From: Ipomoea triloba
Taxonomy: Eukaryota > Streptophyta > Magnoliopsida > Solanales > Convolvulaceae
Direction of reading: 5' to 3'
Assembly (NCBI RefSeq): GCF_003576645.1
Contig: NC_044916.1
Location: forward strand, 46,643 to 110,642
DNA: 64,000 nt
Every line of letters starts with the position of its first letter. The stretch's first letter is position 1. The translations under genes and the position numbers were made by a program. This document shows, one piece after another, positions 13,812 through 25,027 of the stretch. The notes beneath the pieces are model-generated. The model did not search any database and had not been told where the DNA came from. It saw nothing but the letters and a program-made list of their open reading frames with translations.

Positions 13812-14372
13812 TGATATGATATATCAGCCGCTCGCAATACTGTAGATCTACTCGGTATGTACGTCGTATGCCGCGTAGGCCTTGTCCCGAGCAGGCCCGA
13901 GCTCAATAGGGTCCAACCCGACCCGACCTAAATAGAATAACCGCCAAGACTTTTAAGTTAGTTATCACGCTCGGGACTTAAGTGTCGACTTCGTAAGGTT
14001 GGAATGGCCACCCGAGCCGGTAGCCATCGACAATTCAAGAAATTAACCTAAATCGACCGCATCGCCCGACCACATACCAACAATGCATCGGTCACGAATC
14101 TCAACACACGTGGACTAATTGAGACCGCCCCCTTCAAGGTCAGTGCATGCGAGACACTTGGCCAACATGTGGAGTTCTAGCACGTGTTCCCTCCAACCCT
14201 CTATATAAGGCGCACTTAAAGTCTTGAAGTATGACTTTTGGGATTTTCTCATTGTTAGTACGTCTTACCTTAGGAACTTCTGACCCACAACCTAAGTTAC
14301 CCGAGCTTGCCCACATGTTTTGTAGTCAATACATAAGACTATTTTGTTGATCCCAACGTATTTACCACATCA
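13812..14372 (+). mobile_element. Solo LTR with 5 bp target-site duplication
   Basis: The 561 bp segment starts TGATATGATATATCAG and ends ACCACATCA, so it has TG...CA ends and an imperfect terminal inverted repeat. It is flanked by identical GACAC at 13807-13811 and 14373-14377. A TATA-like CTATATAAGG lies at about 14201-14210, as expected for an LTR promoter on the plus strand. GC content is higher than in the surroundings. No internal domain or second LTR is present, so it is a recombination remnant of an LTR retrotransposon. The superfamily cannot be told from the LTR alone. Confidence 0.8.
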
Positions 14373-14744
14373 GACACATAGATTGTTAATTAATGTACAT
14401 AATATGTTAACTGCATACACATAACATGTTAATCAACATCTCATGTGTTTACTGTTAACATATTATAGTATTAAAGATTTGGTTGTGAAATTAAAGAAAC
14501 AGCATATTGCATAATCCCAAACATGACCAAGATTTGGTTGTGAAATTTTTCGTTCGTAAGTGTCTGTATTTGTGGAACTTTGTAACTGTCTGTTAACGAA
14601 ATTAAAGAAGAAACATGGAGCTTTGTATTTCATATAACCTATCTAGATTTTGGTTCAGCAATTATAGTTTTAAACTTTTAAACATGGAGCTTTTAAGTTT
14701 TCAGAAATTCAGTCTCTAACAATTTAATAAAAAGCTAAAATTAA

Positions 14745-15051
14745 CTAAATTAAAGAAGAAGCGTTCGGAGTCATACCAGGCGGCGGCGGCGGTGGGCGTT
14801 CGGCGGAGCGGCGGCACGGCAGGGCAGAGCAGCGGACGACGCGAGCAGCGGACAGGCACGGTCGATGGTCACGGCAGAGAAGGAAGACAATGGTCGATGC
14901 GAGCAGCGGACAGGCAAGGCGGAGCAGTTGGAAGGAAGACGGCGGTCGGCTGTGCTGTCGTCGTTGGGCGGTTGGGCGTCGGAAGGAAGTCGCGTAGGCG
15001 GAATTTTGTTTAGGTTTAGACTAAACTTCCGTCCCAATATTCTCAAAAAAC

Positions 15052-15086
<35 letters not shown>

Positions 15087-15849
15087 ATATTAATCTAGCG
15101 ACGGAAATTGAACTCGTCGTTACATCTAGCAACGAATTAAACTTCTATTGTTATATTCTTACAAAAAATTCAGCAATATTAATTTAGCGACGAAAATAAA
15201 ATACATCGCAAGATATACGGATAGATTTCAAATTCGTTGCTAAATTCTACCAAAAATAATTCGTTCATATTAATCTAGCGACGGATATTTGAATCCATCG
15301 CTATATTCTTAAAAAAAAAAAAATCAGCCATATTACTCTATCCGTCGTTAATCTATTTAAAAAATTCCGGCAATGATGTTTTAGCGGGCGATATTTGAAT
15401 CAGTATATAGCGACGGATTTAAATATTCGTCAATATATGTTATTAAAAATGTATATTCCGCGTTTTATAATTAGCGACAAATACTCATCCGGAGCTAGGT
15501 AGCAACGGATATCATTTTTCGTCGCTACGTTGTAAAAAAATAAATAGTTGAACCTCAGCGACGGATATTTGTTCTGTCGCTAAGCCATTGCAAATAAAAT
15601 TATTTAATCATCCCGCCAAAAATTTGTCTCAATTTTATGCGCGGAAATTTACCGCTAAAATTAGCTACGGATTTAAAGATAAATTTTTTCTGTCGCAAAA
15701 TACCGCCGTTATTCGGTCGCTAACTTTCGATTTTTTGAAAATAAGTAAATTCGTCCCTATTCCGTCATTAAATTAGCAACGGAATGAATCTGTCGTTATT
15801 GTTCGCTCTTTTTTTTTTTTGAGAATATTTTTCGCGTTTTTTTGTAGTG
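14745..15849 (-). mobile_element. CACTA (En/Spm-type) transposon terminus with subterminal repeats
   Basis: Read on the complement, the sequence begins at 15849 with CACTACAAAAAAACGCG, the characteristic CACTA terminus. The next 700 bp contain many copies, in both orientations, of a subterminal motif of the type AGCGACGGATATTTGAATC and TCCGTCGCTA. Beyond the subterminal region, 14770-15010 is a very GC-rich, low-complexity block (GGCGGCGG, repeated GAGCAGCGGACAGGC). No opposite CACTA end was found, so the element is truncated or its left end has decayed. The left limit given is approximate. Confidence 0.7.
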
Positions 15850-16314
15850 GTAATTAACAATTTATGTGCTGGTAATTATTATATAATGTGCCTTCAATTT
15901 GTTTACAAATCAATAAATTATTAAATATAGTCAAAGAATGTTTTAAGTGTAGACACATAATTTTTTTTACTATGACTCACAATACAATATGAACCTTGGG
16001 TAATGATATAACAATTGGTGTTTACCTCTGATTTATATTTGATGATTTTATCGGGACTAGATCCACCATAAATCGGGTTATGATATGGAGTAGGGGTAGG
16101 AAAATAATAATCTTTATTGCAGGGGCGTGATGCCCAATAAAATAGATACAAACCCAAGAATGACGACCCAAAATAATAACTAGATAATACAAGGGACTAA
16201 TAAATAAAAAATGCTAAATAATTACCTAAGGATTCGATCTCAGGTGTGCCAACAGGAGGGATGAGACATGACCACTTAACCAAAGGAGTAATTGTGTTTT
16301 ATATGGACAAACCT

Positions 16315-16342
16315 CCCCCCTCCCCCCTCCCCCCTCCCCCCC
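16315..16342 (-). repeat. Perfect G-quadruplex-type tract
   Basis: Four runs of 6, 6, 6 and 7 cytosines are separated by single T residues. On the minus strand this is four G-runs with 1 nt loops, the most stable class of intramolecular G-quadruplex; on the plus strand it could form an i-motif. Confidence 0.9.
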
Positions 16343-16379
16343 TTTATACTGTGGCAGTCTAACCTCATCCACCCACATG

Positions 16380-17010
16380 TAAGCTATCTACACCCTGTCA
16401 ATTCCAGCTAGACGTGCGTCCCACGTAGTCCCTGTATATCAGTTGCCTCAACCATCCCATCTAGTCGTTAAACGCCACGTTGCACCTTGCCCAAACCCCT
16501 TGCGGGCCACCCACGAGGACCAAGACGCACGACGATAGGCGTCCGTGCCCAAAGGGTTATTGTCGCGCCCAAGTGGTGACAGTTGCACCTGGTCGCCCCG
16601 GGTGACTCGCCACCTTCCACTCGAGGCGACTGGGCACGTTGCGGGGACGATGGTGGGCGCGACCGGTGCCCCCAGGGTACCTCAGCCCCGGGCAGCAACC
16701 GCGCTGGCTTGCGCTCCCCACCGACGACCGCTGACGCCCTATCTCTCCAGGGTCTTACTTTGCACTTCTTACCTTGCATGACCTCTCCATTGGGTTTTGC
16801 CTTGCACTAACTTGCATCCTACCTTCTTGCATCCATGTCATGCTTCTAGCACCCCGTCATGACACGCCTTGTCATGCTAGTCGCTACGCACGCACGCAAG
16901 TCGCCGCCCCTAGTCGCCACACACAATACTGTGCCCCCTTTCTGGCGGGGCGTTGTTTCCACACCACGGGGCAACCTAGGCCCGCCAGGGGTGCCATGAC
17001 CTGAGATGGT
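16380..17010. other. GC-rich intergenic block, no gene recognised
   Basis: Base composition shifts abruptly to GC-rich. Several overlapping open frames exist on both strands, but none shows a domain, codon pattern or splice structure I recognise. It is probably the body of a decayed transposon. A telomere-box-like TAAACCCTAAACCC lies further on, at about 17383-17396. Confidence 0.45.
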
Positions 17011-17972
17011 CGATGGTGGGGGTTTATTAAATCTGCCAGTTCGCCAATGTAGTAATAAATATAAGACATAGCGCCTAAGTCAACAAGTGATGAAGTTTTC
17101 TAGCTGTCTGAGTTTTGCATGTGCTATGTAGAGGTCATGTTTTCACCTTGGTAAACAAGTGATGTTGTATCTTGCTGGGTTGAGGCTTGCATGCCATTCT
17201 TGATGTTTTAGGTTTGATTCTTGCTAGCAGAAACCTTTTATCCCTTTTAGCATTCCTATCCTAACCAGATTTGGGTCAACCTCCTCCCTTAACCACCCCC
17301 ATTTCAGTCAAGACGTTTCCCAATAAAATGGACCCCGAGGTCTAGGGATCCATCATTATTTTTTCAATCTTTTTTTTTTAATCCTAAACCCTAAACCCAA
17401 TCAAAACTTCGCAGCTACTATTTAAATGTGTGCAATGGACAAACTCCACTTTGTGACTCTAGACAACAAAAAATTACAATGAGGTAAACCAATTTTGAAT
17501 GTCCATAACTTACCAGCCTAATTAATAAAACTAATAGGCCGTTTTCACTATGAATAGAACTTAGAACCTTGTGATTATGTTCCACATGATACACTATGTA
17601 TCTCTGATGATTATGTTCGCTAACCCAACTTAATTATACTATCACTTAAGCGTGGTTATATAAAAAAAAATGTGGCATTGTTTGGTAAAATAGTTAGTTC
17701 ATCCCAATTTTGGCATATCTGATCACTATTAGTTGTTTGATTTGGTTAAAAAAATTATAAATGTTTGGTTAATTAGATTTTTGTAATTTCAAAATACTAA
17801 AATAACAACTTTTTCAATTAGCTTTTTGAGAAAATAATTTATACCAAACAACTATCAGCTAACCACTAATTTAACAAACACATTTCTACAATAAGCTAAT
17901 GTTATCCACTAGTTATACCCTCCAACCCAAGCAACTAACATTCATTTATCAAATATGGCCTTTATATTATTA

Positions 17973-19534
17973 CTAGTTTTATACGCGCATTGCGCGAATG
18001 GGTTAATGCCCAATGTTTATATTTAAATAAATATTTGAAAGTATATCAATGCAAGATTATATAGGAGAAGTTTATACATGGATAATTGAATGTCCAATTT
18101 TTTTATTTAAATATCTAACTCAAAGTATATGAATCCAAGATAATATAGAAAATTCATTATAATTATTACTAAAATAAATGTTTGCAACCTTATAAAATCG
18201 ATAGTCTAAATATTTGGTTTAAAAATGATAGTCTAAATAAATACTACTTTTAATTTGAATTTTTCTAAGTGTTCTTAATTCTCTTTTGAGTAACATTGTC
18301 ATTGTCTTCATCTTTACGATTTGTTCTCTTTCTTTTTGTTGGTAGTGTGTTATTTGCAATTCGGTTATTGTTGGTAGCATAGATGACAACGTCATGCATT
18401 GAGATTATGATATAGGAGATATGGACATTCATTTATGTGTTCTGCTTGGGGTTCATTTGGTTCAACCATTATTGTTGAATGAGTTATTGTGGATAAAGAA
18501 ATCCCTAGTTAAAGAAATTAAAAAAAAATTAAATAAATTAATAAAAATTTGAAAATTTAAAATATTATATATTCCAAAGATATTAAAAGTTGTTTCTAGC
18601 TTCAATTTGCTGGGTAATGGGTTATTTGAGTACTTTCATTGTCAACGAATCCCCCAAGTAGTTAATATGATTGGTTGCAAACTATTCTTTTTTATTTTTT
18701 TTATGGTATTAAAGAAATACATATGTATCATTTTTTGGTGTAACTACTAATTTATTTAATTCAATAAGAATAAAATAGAGTGATTCCGCTTCAATTTGTT
18801 GGGTTATTATTTGAGTACTCTCTTTGTCAACCAATCCCCAAGTAGTTAATATAATTAGCTTCAAATTATTTTTTAAAAAAATTTCATAGTATTAATAAAA
18901 TACTTGGTAAATAAATATATAACATTATTTTGTACTATAGCTTTGATATTTAATTACAAGATATTGTAAAAATAAGATAATGGACAATGTAATGAATATC
19001 AATTGACAAATTTGAATGTAAAGAATTTTGCATAAGAGAAAATAAAGACAATATAACTAATGAAATTATTTCTCTTATTTAATTTAATTTTTTGATAATG
19101 AATAATTTTTTCAAATAAAGGTATTGTACACACATAATTCTAAATTAAAGAAATACATATGTATTATTTTTTGTCGTAGTTACTAATTTATTTAATTTAA
19201 TAAGAGTAAAATAGAGTGAGAAACTTAATTATGTCAAATTTGATTGAGATGAGATTCGAACCTAAGACCTTTCTTATAGAAATTAATGTGTAAGTTAAAA
19301 GTTAACGGAATATTAACAGAGAAGATAATATTTAACGGAAAACTTAACGGATAACCATAAAAGTAAGGTTAAATTAGGCAATCTCTATTAATAATATTAA
19401 TCTGAATTATCTTAACCATCTATTTGATTAAATAATTCATCTGAACCATCCATTTGATTAAATAGTTTGACCGCCATTTTTTCTACCCATTTTAGGCCTA
19501 ACTCTCTTTGGCTCTTATTAGTATAGTAGATAGA
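17973..19534 (-). mobile_element. Non-autonomous Helitron, copy 1
   Basis: On the complement the 3' end has the short hairpin GCGCAATGCGC followed by GTATAAAACTAG and a flanking T. This matches Helitrons, which end in CTRR preceded by a hairpin and insert between A and T. The 5' end is TCTATCTACTATACTAATAA preceded by A. The 1.56 kb interior is AT-rich and non-coding. A close second copy lies at 30113-31683 in the same orientation. Exact 5' terminus may be 19534 or 19530. Confidence 0.75.
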
Positions 19535-19539
19535 TATTA

Positions 19540-21260
19540 ATAGCACTTTTACTTTTTTTTAAAATCATTTTTTATGTTAATAGTCAACGGTCAAGCTCCC
19601 CACCCATACTAATCTACTATACAAAGCTTTATATGAAGGGAATTGAATCAATCGATGATTTGTAAGTAAAGGAAAAGTACATTTCCGCATGTACCCAAAT
19701 AAAAGAAGTACATTTCCGTAATGAGTTGTATGTCTTTATCTTTCTAAATATTGACAATTAGTTCTGGACAATTTAGTCTCCTGGAATGCGTAACGTTTGA
19801 CAATTGCGAATCTTATCCATGATAGAACAAAGGAAATGGCTAGCCGTTGTGTTAAAGTCTATTTTTCACACAAATGCATGTAAACTTAGAAATAGATATG
19901 TGCGCAGTGAATATTCAATTTAGTTTTTATTATTCTGAGTTTTCTCGATTTAGTTTTAAACGATTTTTTGTGTTTAATTAAGTCATTGATTTTATAGTTT
20001 TACTTAATTAAGTCTTCTGTTAAGGTAATTTGATAATTATTTAACATATATTAATACACAATTTAGTTATCGATTATAGTAGTTTTGCCTAATTTAATCG
20101 TCGACTATATATAGTCAATTTTTTCGATTTAATTATTGATTCTAATAGCCAATGACTCAATTGGATAAACCATACAACGCATGGATCACCGCTCACGTCC
20201 TATTGCTAGATATGTGTCAAAGTCTCTCTGGTTGCCTCGAGATCTGTTCAAAATTTCAAGTTCTCTTGCTACTCATCATCTATAAATATGATGCAGTGGT
20301 GGGCTAAACTCACGCTTCGAAATTGAGAGCATCCTGAGCAAATTGACTTGCAATGGACTCTGCACTAAAGCAATTAACATCTCACGCTTACATCTCTGAG
20401 TGAAGACTTCCTCCCGGTCTTTCGAATTCTTGCATTTTGATATTAATGAGACATGTCAGACACAAACACCCAGAACCTCTCCATCCAAGACTATGACGAT
20501 GAGGTAGAGAGGTCGTGTATTTCTCGGTCTCCTCCTACGACTCAACAATTTCGTGAGATCGAGGAGTTCTCATAGGATCGTGCTACTTCTCCAAGCGCTC
20601 TAGCAGATCAGGCCCAGGCTACAGTGAGGGCGTCCTACCACCAAGTCACGTCAGACTGGGTAATATCTCCGGACTTCTCCTATTTCTCGGGCCACCGTAT
20701 GCCATTTTGTATCTTCTTCAATCGGTGACCTGTCCAATCAAATCCTAGCCTCCACCTTATCTAAATGGGTGGCACAAATATCTGGACAACACTAATAGAC
20801 TATTTTGATAATTAACTATTAAAAAAAAAACACAAAACAAAACAAACATGACATTATGCTTGAGTCTAAGTTGTCATGTTGCGTTTGTTGTGAGAACGAA
20901 ATTAAGGGATTCCAACCCAATTCAAATGAAATCAACTCATACTAGAAAAGAAAATTAAAAGCTCTATATTAGCTGCAGAGACGAGAAGAACGAGAAGATG
21001 GGATAATACAAAATGTAGTTGTAGTTAATTGTATGTACGACACACTATGTCGTTTACCCTCAAAAAATAATTAAAGTTACTCTGCAGAACTCAAGCATTC
21101 ATGCATTGATTAATATATACTCGGTAAATCCTAGAAGGCGCTTCCTCTCACCAAACCGTAACTTTTTACATAGTGGGGGAGTAATAAACCGCCATGATCA
21201 CCCAAAAATAAATAAAAAATTAAAGAAAATATTTCCAGTCTTCCAGAGTATCGTATATAT
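19540..21260. other. Intergenic, possible LTR-element relic
   Basis: Mostly AT-rich and non-coding. At 20452 a frame opens with 'MSDTNTQNLSIQDYDDEVER' but is stopped by TAG after about 40 codons and drifts on to about 20700. Together with the TATA-like CTATAAATATG at about 20280 this could be a decayed LTR-leader-gag junction. No polymerase domains or paired LTRs were found, so this is a weak call. Confidence 0.35.
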
Positions 21261-21266
21261 AAAGAA

Positions 21267-21935
21267 CTAGTAAAATGGACCCAGTACAGATCCTTCGTGA
21301 ATGGTCATCAGCCTGAGTCTGAAAGAACGAACAGCCATCTTAGCCCTCTGGGACGAGTATCTTTTCAGCTTCCTTGCGGGTCTGGAGCTCATCGGAACTC
21401 CTAGTCCCGATGACGCCCCCTTGTTGATATTGCTAATTGTCTCACCACTATGACTGTCATATTGTTGGAGTTGACCATGATCAGATTGGTGGAAGATGAC
21501 GGGTGAGATCCTAGATTTACTCGTACCGATCTTCTTGCTCCTGCTGCTGCGGCGCCGGCGATTTATGGTCTGAAGGGCGAGGCTGGCCTTCACCGCGAGA
21601 GCGGCCATGTCGGATGCGCTGAGACGATACTGAAGCTTATTGGTGGGGAGAAGGAAATAGATCTGACCGGCTTCGAGCTCATCCTCCGGGTCCAGAGGGG
21701 GTATGTAATCGTCGAAGTAGAGACGGTCGGAGTTGCACATGAAAAAGGAGGGTGCTGCAGAGGAAGCGTGATCGACGGCCGAAGTGGTCGTCGTCGTCTC
21801 GGAGAAAAGAACTTGAGAGACTTTAACCGGAATAGAGAACTGGCGCAGCTCTCCGGTGGACGAAATGACGTTGGCGGAGTTGTGCTTCTCCATTACTGTG
21901 TGATCTTTCGTTGTTGAAGATAAACAACTTCCCAT
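21267..21935 (-). CDS. PADRE/DUF4228 domain protein, N-myristoylated
   Basis: This is an intronless frame of 222 codons. The N-terminus MGSCLSS is a classic N-myristoylation signal (Gly2) with an adjacent cysteine suitable for palmitoylation, so the protein probably sits at a membrane. The central segment 'PLDPEDELEAGQIYFLLPTN' followed by 'KLQYRLSASDMAALAVKASL' (about residues 79-116) is the hallmark of the plant DUF4228/PADRE family. Members are small proteins whose genes respond to pathogens and abiotic stress; their biochemical role is not established. The C-terminus is basic (RRRRSSRSKK, RKLKRYSSQRAK) and ends VLGPFY. Length and single-exon structure are usual for the family. The start is the first ATG of the frame and the one that provides the acyl signal. 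Confidence 0.92.
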   Translation of the reverse strand: MGSCLSSTTKDHTVMEKHNSANVISSTGELRQFSIPVKVSQVLFSETTTTTSAVDHASSAAPSFFMCNSDRLYFDDYIPPLDPEDELEAGQIYFLLPTNKLQYRLSASDMAALAVKASLALQTINRRRRSSRSKKIGTSKSRISPVIFHQSDHGQLQQYDSHSGETISNINKGASSGLGVPMSSRPARKLKRYSSQRAKMAVRSFRLRLMTIHEGSVLGPFY

Positions 21936-22031
21936 CTAGGATTAATCTGCAGGGTGATGATCGAATTAGAGACGCGGATGGATACGGAGATCGATTTGAA
22001 GAGGATTGTGGACGAGAGCTGTGGATGCGTG

Positions 22032-22048
22032 TATATATAATTTATAAA
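22032..22048 (-). promoter_or_regulatory. Probable TATA box of the PADRE gene
   Basis: On the complement TTTATAAATTATATATA lies about 100 nt upstream of the ATG at 21935, a suitable distance for a plant TATA box with a short leader. Confidence 0.55.
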
Positions 22049-22486
22049 GGAAAGGTAACGGAGTGGTACGTGGAAGAGACACTTTCGCCTAACCTTCCGG
22101 AGGTGGGGTTCACCTAGCAATATTAATGGGTGGGAGTAATGTGACGGAAGCGACGCCGTCACTCGCTAATGCCTTTTGGTCAGTTTGCTAATACCGTTAG
22201 CGCCAACACCAAATGCAAAGAAAAGTCCACATCACGCGGCCATAAGCACTGACGTGGTATACAAACTATTTTATCTTGCGGTGTGTGCGTCAGCTGCTAC
22301 TAGGCAAATTCCTTCCTATCTCCACCGTTGCATGACTGACACCTTTACAAAGCCTAGAAACTTGGACCCCAAGCACGACTAACCCGCCCATTTCCACGGA
22401 CCGTCACCCTTCGGTTCCCATTCCAAGATACCCGCAAATTTTATGTGCTCCAAAAAAATAAACAAAGAATTATTTTAATTGTTATT

Positions 22487-22580
22487 TTTTTTAATACTAC
22501 TAACTCTATTAGAATACAATATATGTTCATAACTAGCTAGTTTGATACCACTAGACCACAAGATCCTTGGCATCATGTAT
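22487..22580 (-). repeat. tRNA-derived SINE relic
   Basis: On the complement TGGTCTAGTGGTATC (about 22545-22559) is a tRNA A-box. The plus-strand text 'aatactactaactctatt' matches the 5' flank of the better preserved relic at about 49690. The B-box is lost here. Confidence 0.45.
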
Positions 22581-22584
22581 TTTA

Positions 22585-23930
22585 ATTGTTATTAGTGAAC
22601 AATATTTACTCATCTATTGCCTCATGTAGGAGTATTAATGCGAGCTAGTTCGTCCCACTACATATTGTAATTTTTGTGAGTAGACTACTAATAACTCATT
22701 TGACATTTATTCATATTTTATTTAGATTAAACTATGAATTAGTAAGAATTACATCAATTATTGGATTCATTCACCCTCACACATAAATGTATTCAAATAC
22801 AAAGAAAATTTTGGTGTAATTCTTCAAGCCCGTGTTTGAACTTAATTCACGAGTATTAGTCAACAAACTTAAAGTCAAACTTGAGCTTGATGTTATTTAA
22901 AAAAAAAAATAATTTTCTTATTTGCTTTGAACAAATTAAACAAATCAATCGTTTAATTTGTTTGGTTGAAATTTTATATTAAAAATCGATTAATAATTGA
23001 TATACAAATTTGAAGGTGGGGAATTAATATATGCTGCAACCAGCACGGGATTTGGGCGGCAAAGAAATCGGAAGTCTAGTATTAAACACCGGCCACCATC
23101 GTTGAATATCCATATGGCAACAGACAAATGGTATAAACACAGAAAAACATGTTTCATTAGGTAGTACAATTAGTTACGTGCAGCAAAACCACATTATTAG
23201 TTACAGCACATACTGTTCCCAACATGTCCAACACATGAATCATCACCCATCTTACCCTGCTCATCTCTGACTTTTAATTACCACTTTGAGATGTATTGTC
23301 AATCCGCGTATCCGCCTTCCCACCAGCAGACGAAACACAAAGTGTTAGAAATCATGTGTTGTTAATTAAGATGCCACCCCTACACGGCTACACAACTTTT
23401 CTTATTCTGTTCATCTGTTGTAAACAAAAATTAAAAAAAAATAAAAAGAAAAAACCGAAATATCGTTTGATTCTTTTTCAAACAGGTCTTCAATGAAAAA
23501 TATTAAATTCAAAATTTATAAATTTTAATATATACACCGTATTGTTCAATGATAAATTCCACGGGAACTTCTCAAAACTTTAACCTGATATATGGGATTC
23601 TCATTATCTAATCTAAAAACAGAATAATATCTTCTGGGGATACATTGACGCATTGTAAAGAGTTCGGTTTCTACTTTCTGAAAATAGAATTATTATTCCA
23701 TTGTTTTCGTGTTAATTATGGTAGCCGTGAAATTAACAATAATTAAATATTTTTAATAATGCAAAGCTATACCCAAAATGTAATGTCACAATTGTGTCCA
23801 AATCCATGCTACAATCAAAACCCATTCGAATTCTCGTAAATGAAATCAGCCAACCCGATCAAAAACTTTGTCTGACCACAAACTCCAAACATTATATGCA
23901 CCAATGCACCATTCGGCCAAAGCAATTAAA
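22585..23930. other. Intergenic, no gene seen
   Basis: AT-rich sequence without a significant open frame, intact element end or RNA gene that I can recognise. Confidence 0.6.
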
Positions 23931-23939
23931 CTAATTAAT

Positions 23940-24546
23940 GAGTTTTTTCTACTCTTGGTCCTACGACTTTAGTGCCTCTATCAATTTAGGTACACGACTT
24001 TCATTCATGACATAAATAGTGCTTGACTTTAATTTTTTTGCCACTTCTAGTCCTTGACTTTGACCTTTTTTTCACATTTAGTCCTTTCGACTATCTGAGC
24101 GACAACTTTTAATCGAAATCAACAAACTGTTGTGCCATTAAGGATAAATATAACGTTTAATATATTTAGGGATTTATCAATAGACAATTTTACCCTTAAT
24201 GGCACAACAGTTTGTTGATTCCGATTAAAAGTTCTCGCTTAAAAAGTGAAGCAGAACAAGCAAATAACGGTTTCTTTTTCCTATTTTTTTATCTAATTTT
24301 ATTTATAAATATATTTAGGGCTTTATCAAAAGACACTTTTACCCTTAATGGCACAATAGTTTGTTGATTCCAACTAAAAGTTGTCGCTCGGATGGCCAAA
24401 AGAACTAAAAGTGGAAAACAAATCAAAGTCAAGGACTAAAAGTGGAAAAAAAATCAAAGCCAAGCACTACTTATGTCAGGAATGAAAGTTGTATACCTAA
24501 ATTGACGGAAGGACTAAAGTCATAGAATCAAAAGTGGAAAAAACTC
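23940..24546. mobile_element. Mutator-type MITE with long terminal inverted repeats
   Basis: The left end GAGTTTTTTCTACTCTTGG matches the complement of the right end GAGTTTTTTCCACTTTTG. The inverted homology then continues for roughly 190 bp (GACTTTAGT, AGTCCTTGACTTTGA, ACAACTTTTAATCG and AATCAACAAACTGTTGTGCC all have inverted partners). Flanks are CTAATTAAT (23931-23939) and TTAATTAAT (24547-24555), a 9 bp duplication with one mismatch. Long inverted repeats plus a 9 bp duplication point to a non-autonomous MULE. It has no coding capacity. Confidence 0.75.
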
Positions 24547-24562
24547 TTAATTAATCACAACT

Positions 24563-25027
24563 TGTTATTAAACAAAAAGAAAATGGTGGATGTCCAAGCT
24601 ATGATTCGAGCCTTGGACCTATTGCTTAGAACTCAAGATTCAATCCACTTTGTTACTGCTGCTATTAATGGTAGATCAGAGACCATTTAATACCAAATGT
24701 TTCCCTGAAAGCTAGATGAAGCTAATACCAGATGAAGACAAAAGCTATGAGCTAGGAGGAATCGATCCCGTGACCATAGGGCGGCGACAGGAGCATCTAG
24801 CAGTTGACAAAGCCAGCAAAGCTAAGCGGCAATTATGAACCATCCCTGTACATATATATATTTATTTATTCATTTCCGGGTACTATAAATACCCCTTCAC
24901 TCCTCTGTAAAAGATCATCCAGAAACATCATCAATACGAATTGCTTCCTTCTTCTACTCCATTTCAGTGTTCTTCATCTCTAGATTCTTCATTTTTAGTA
25001 TCACAATTATTGTTATTATTCATAACA
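24563..25027 (+). repeat. 5' LTR
   Basis: 465 bp. It contains ACTATAAATACC (about 24882), a good TATA box, about 145 bp before its end, and ends TTCATAACA. Confidence 0.92.

Noticed and set aside
14771..15098. Open frames on both strands in the GGCGGCGG-rich block
   Set aside because: Low-complexity GC-rich sequence adjoining a CACTA terminus; no recognisable protein content.
16468..17069. Several overlapping frames in the GC-rich intergenic block
   Set aside because: Frames occur on both strands over the same bases, which is expected from GC-rich DNA depleted of stop codons; no family resemblance.
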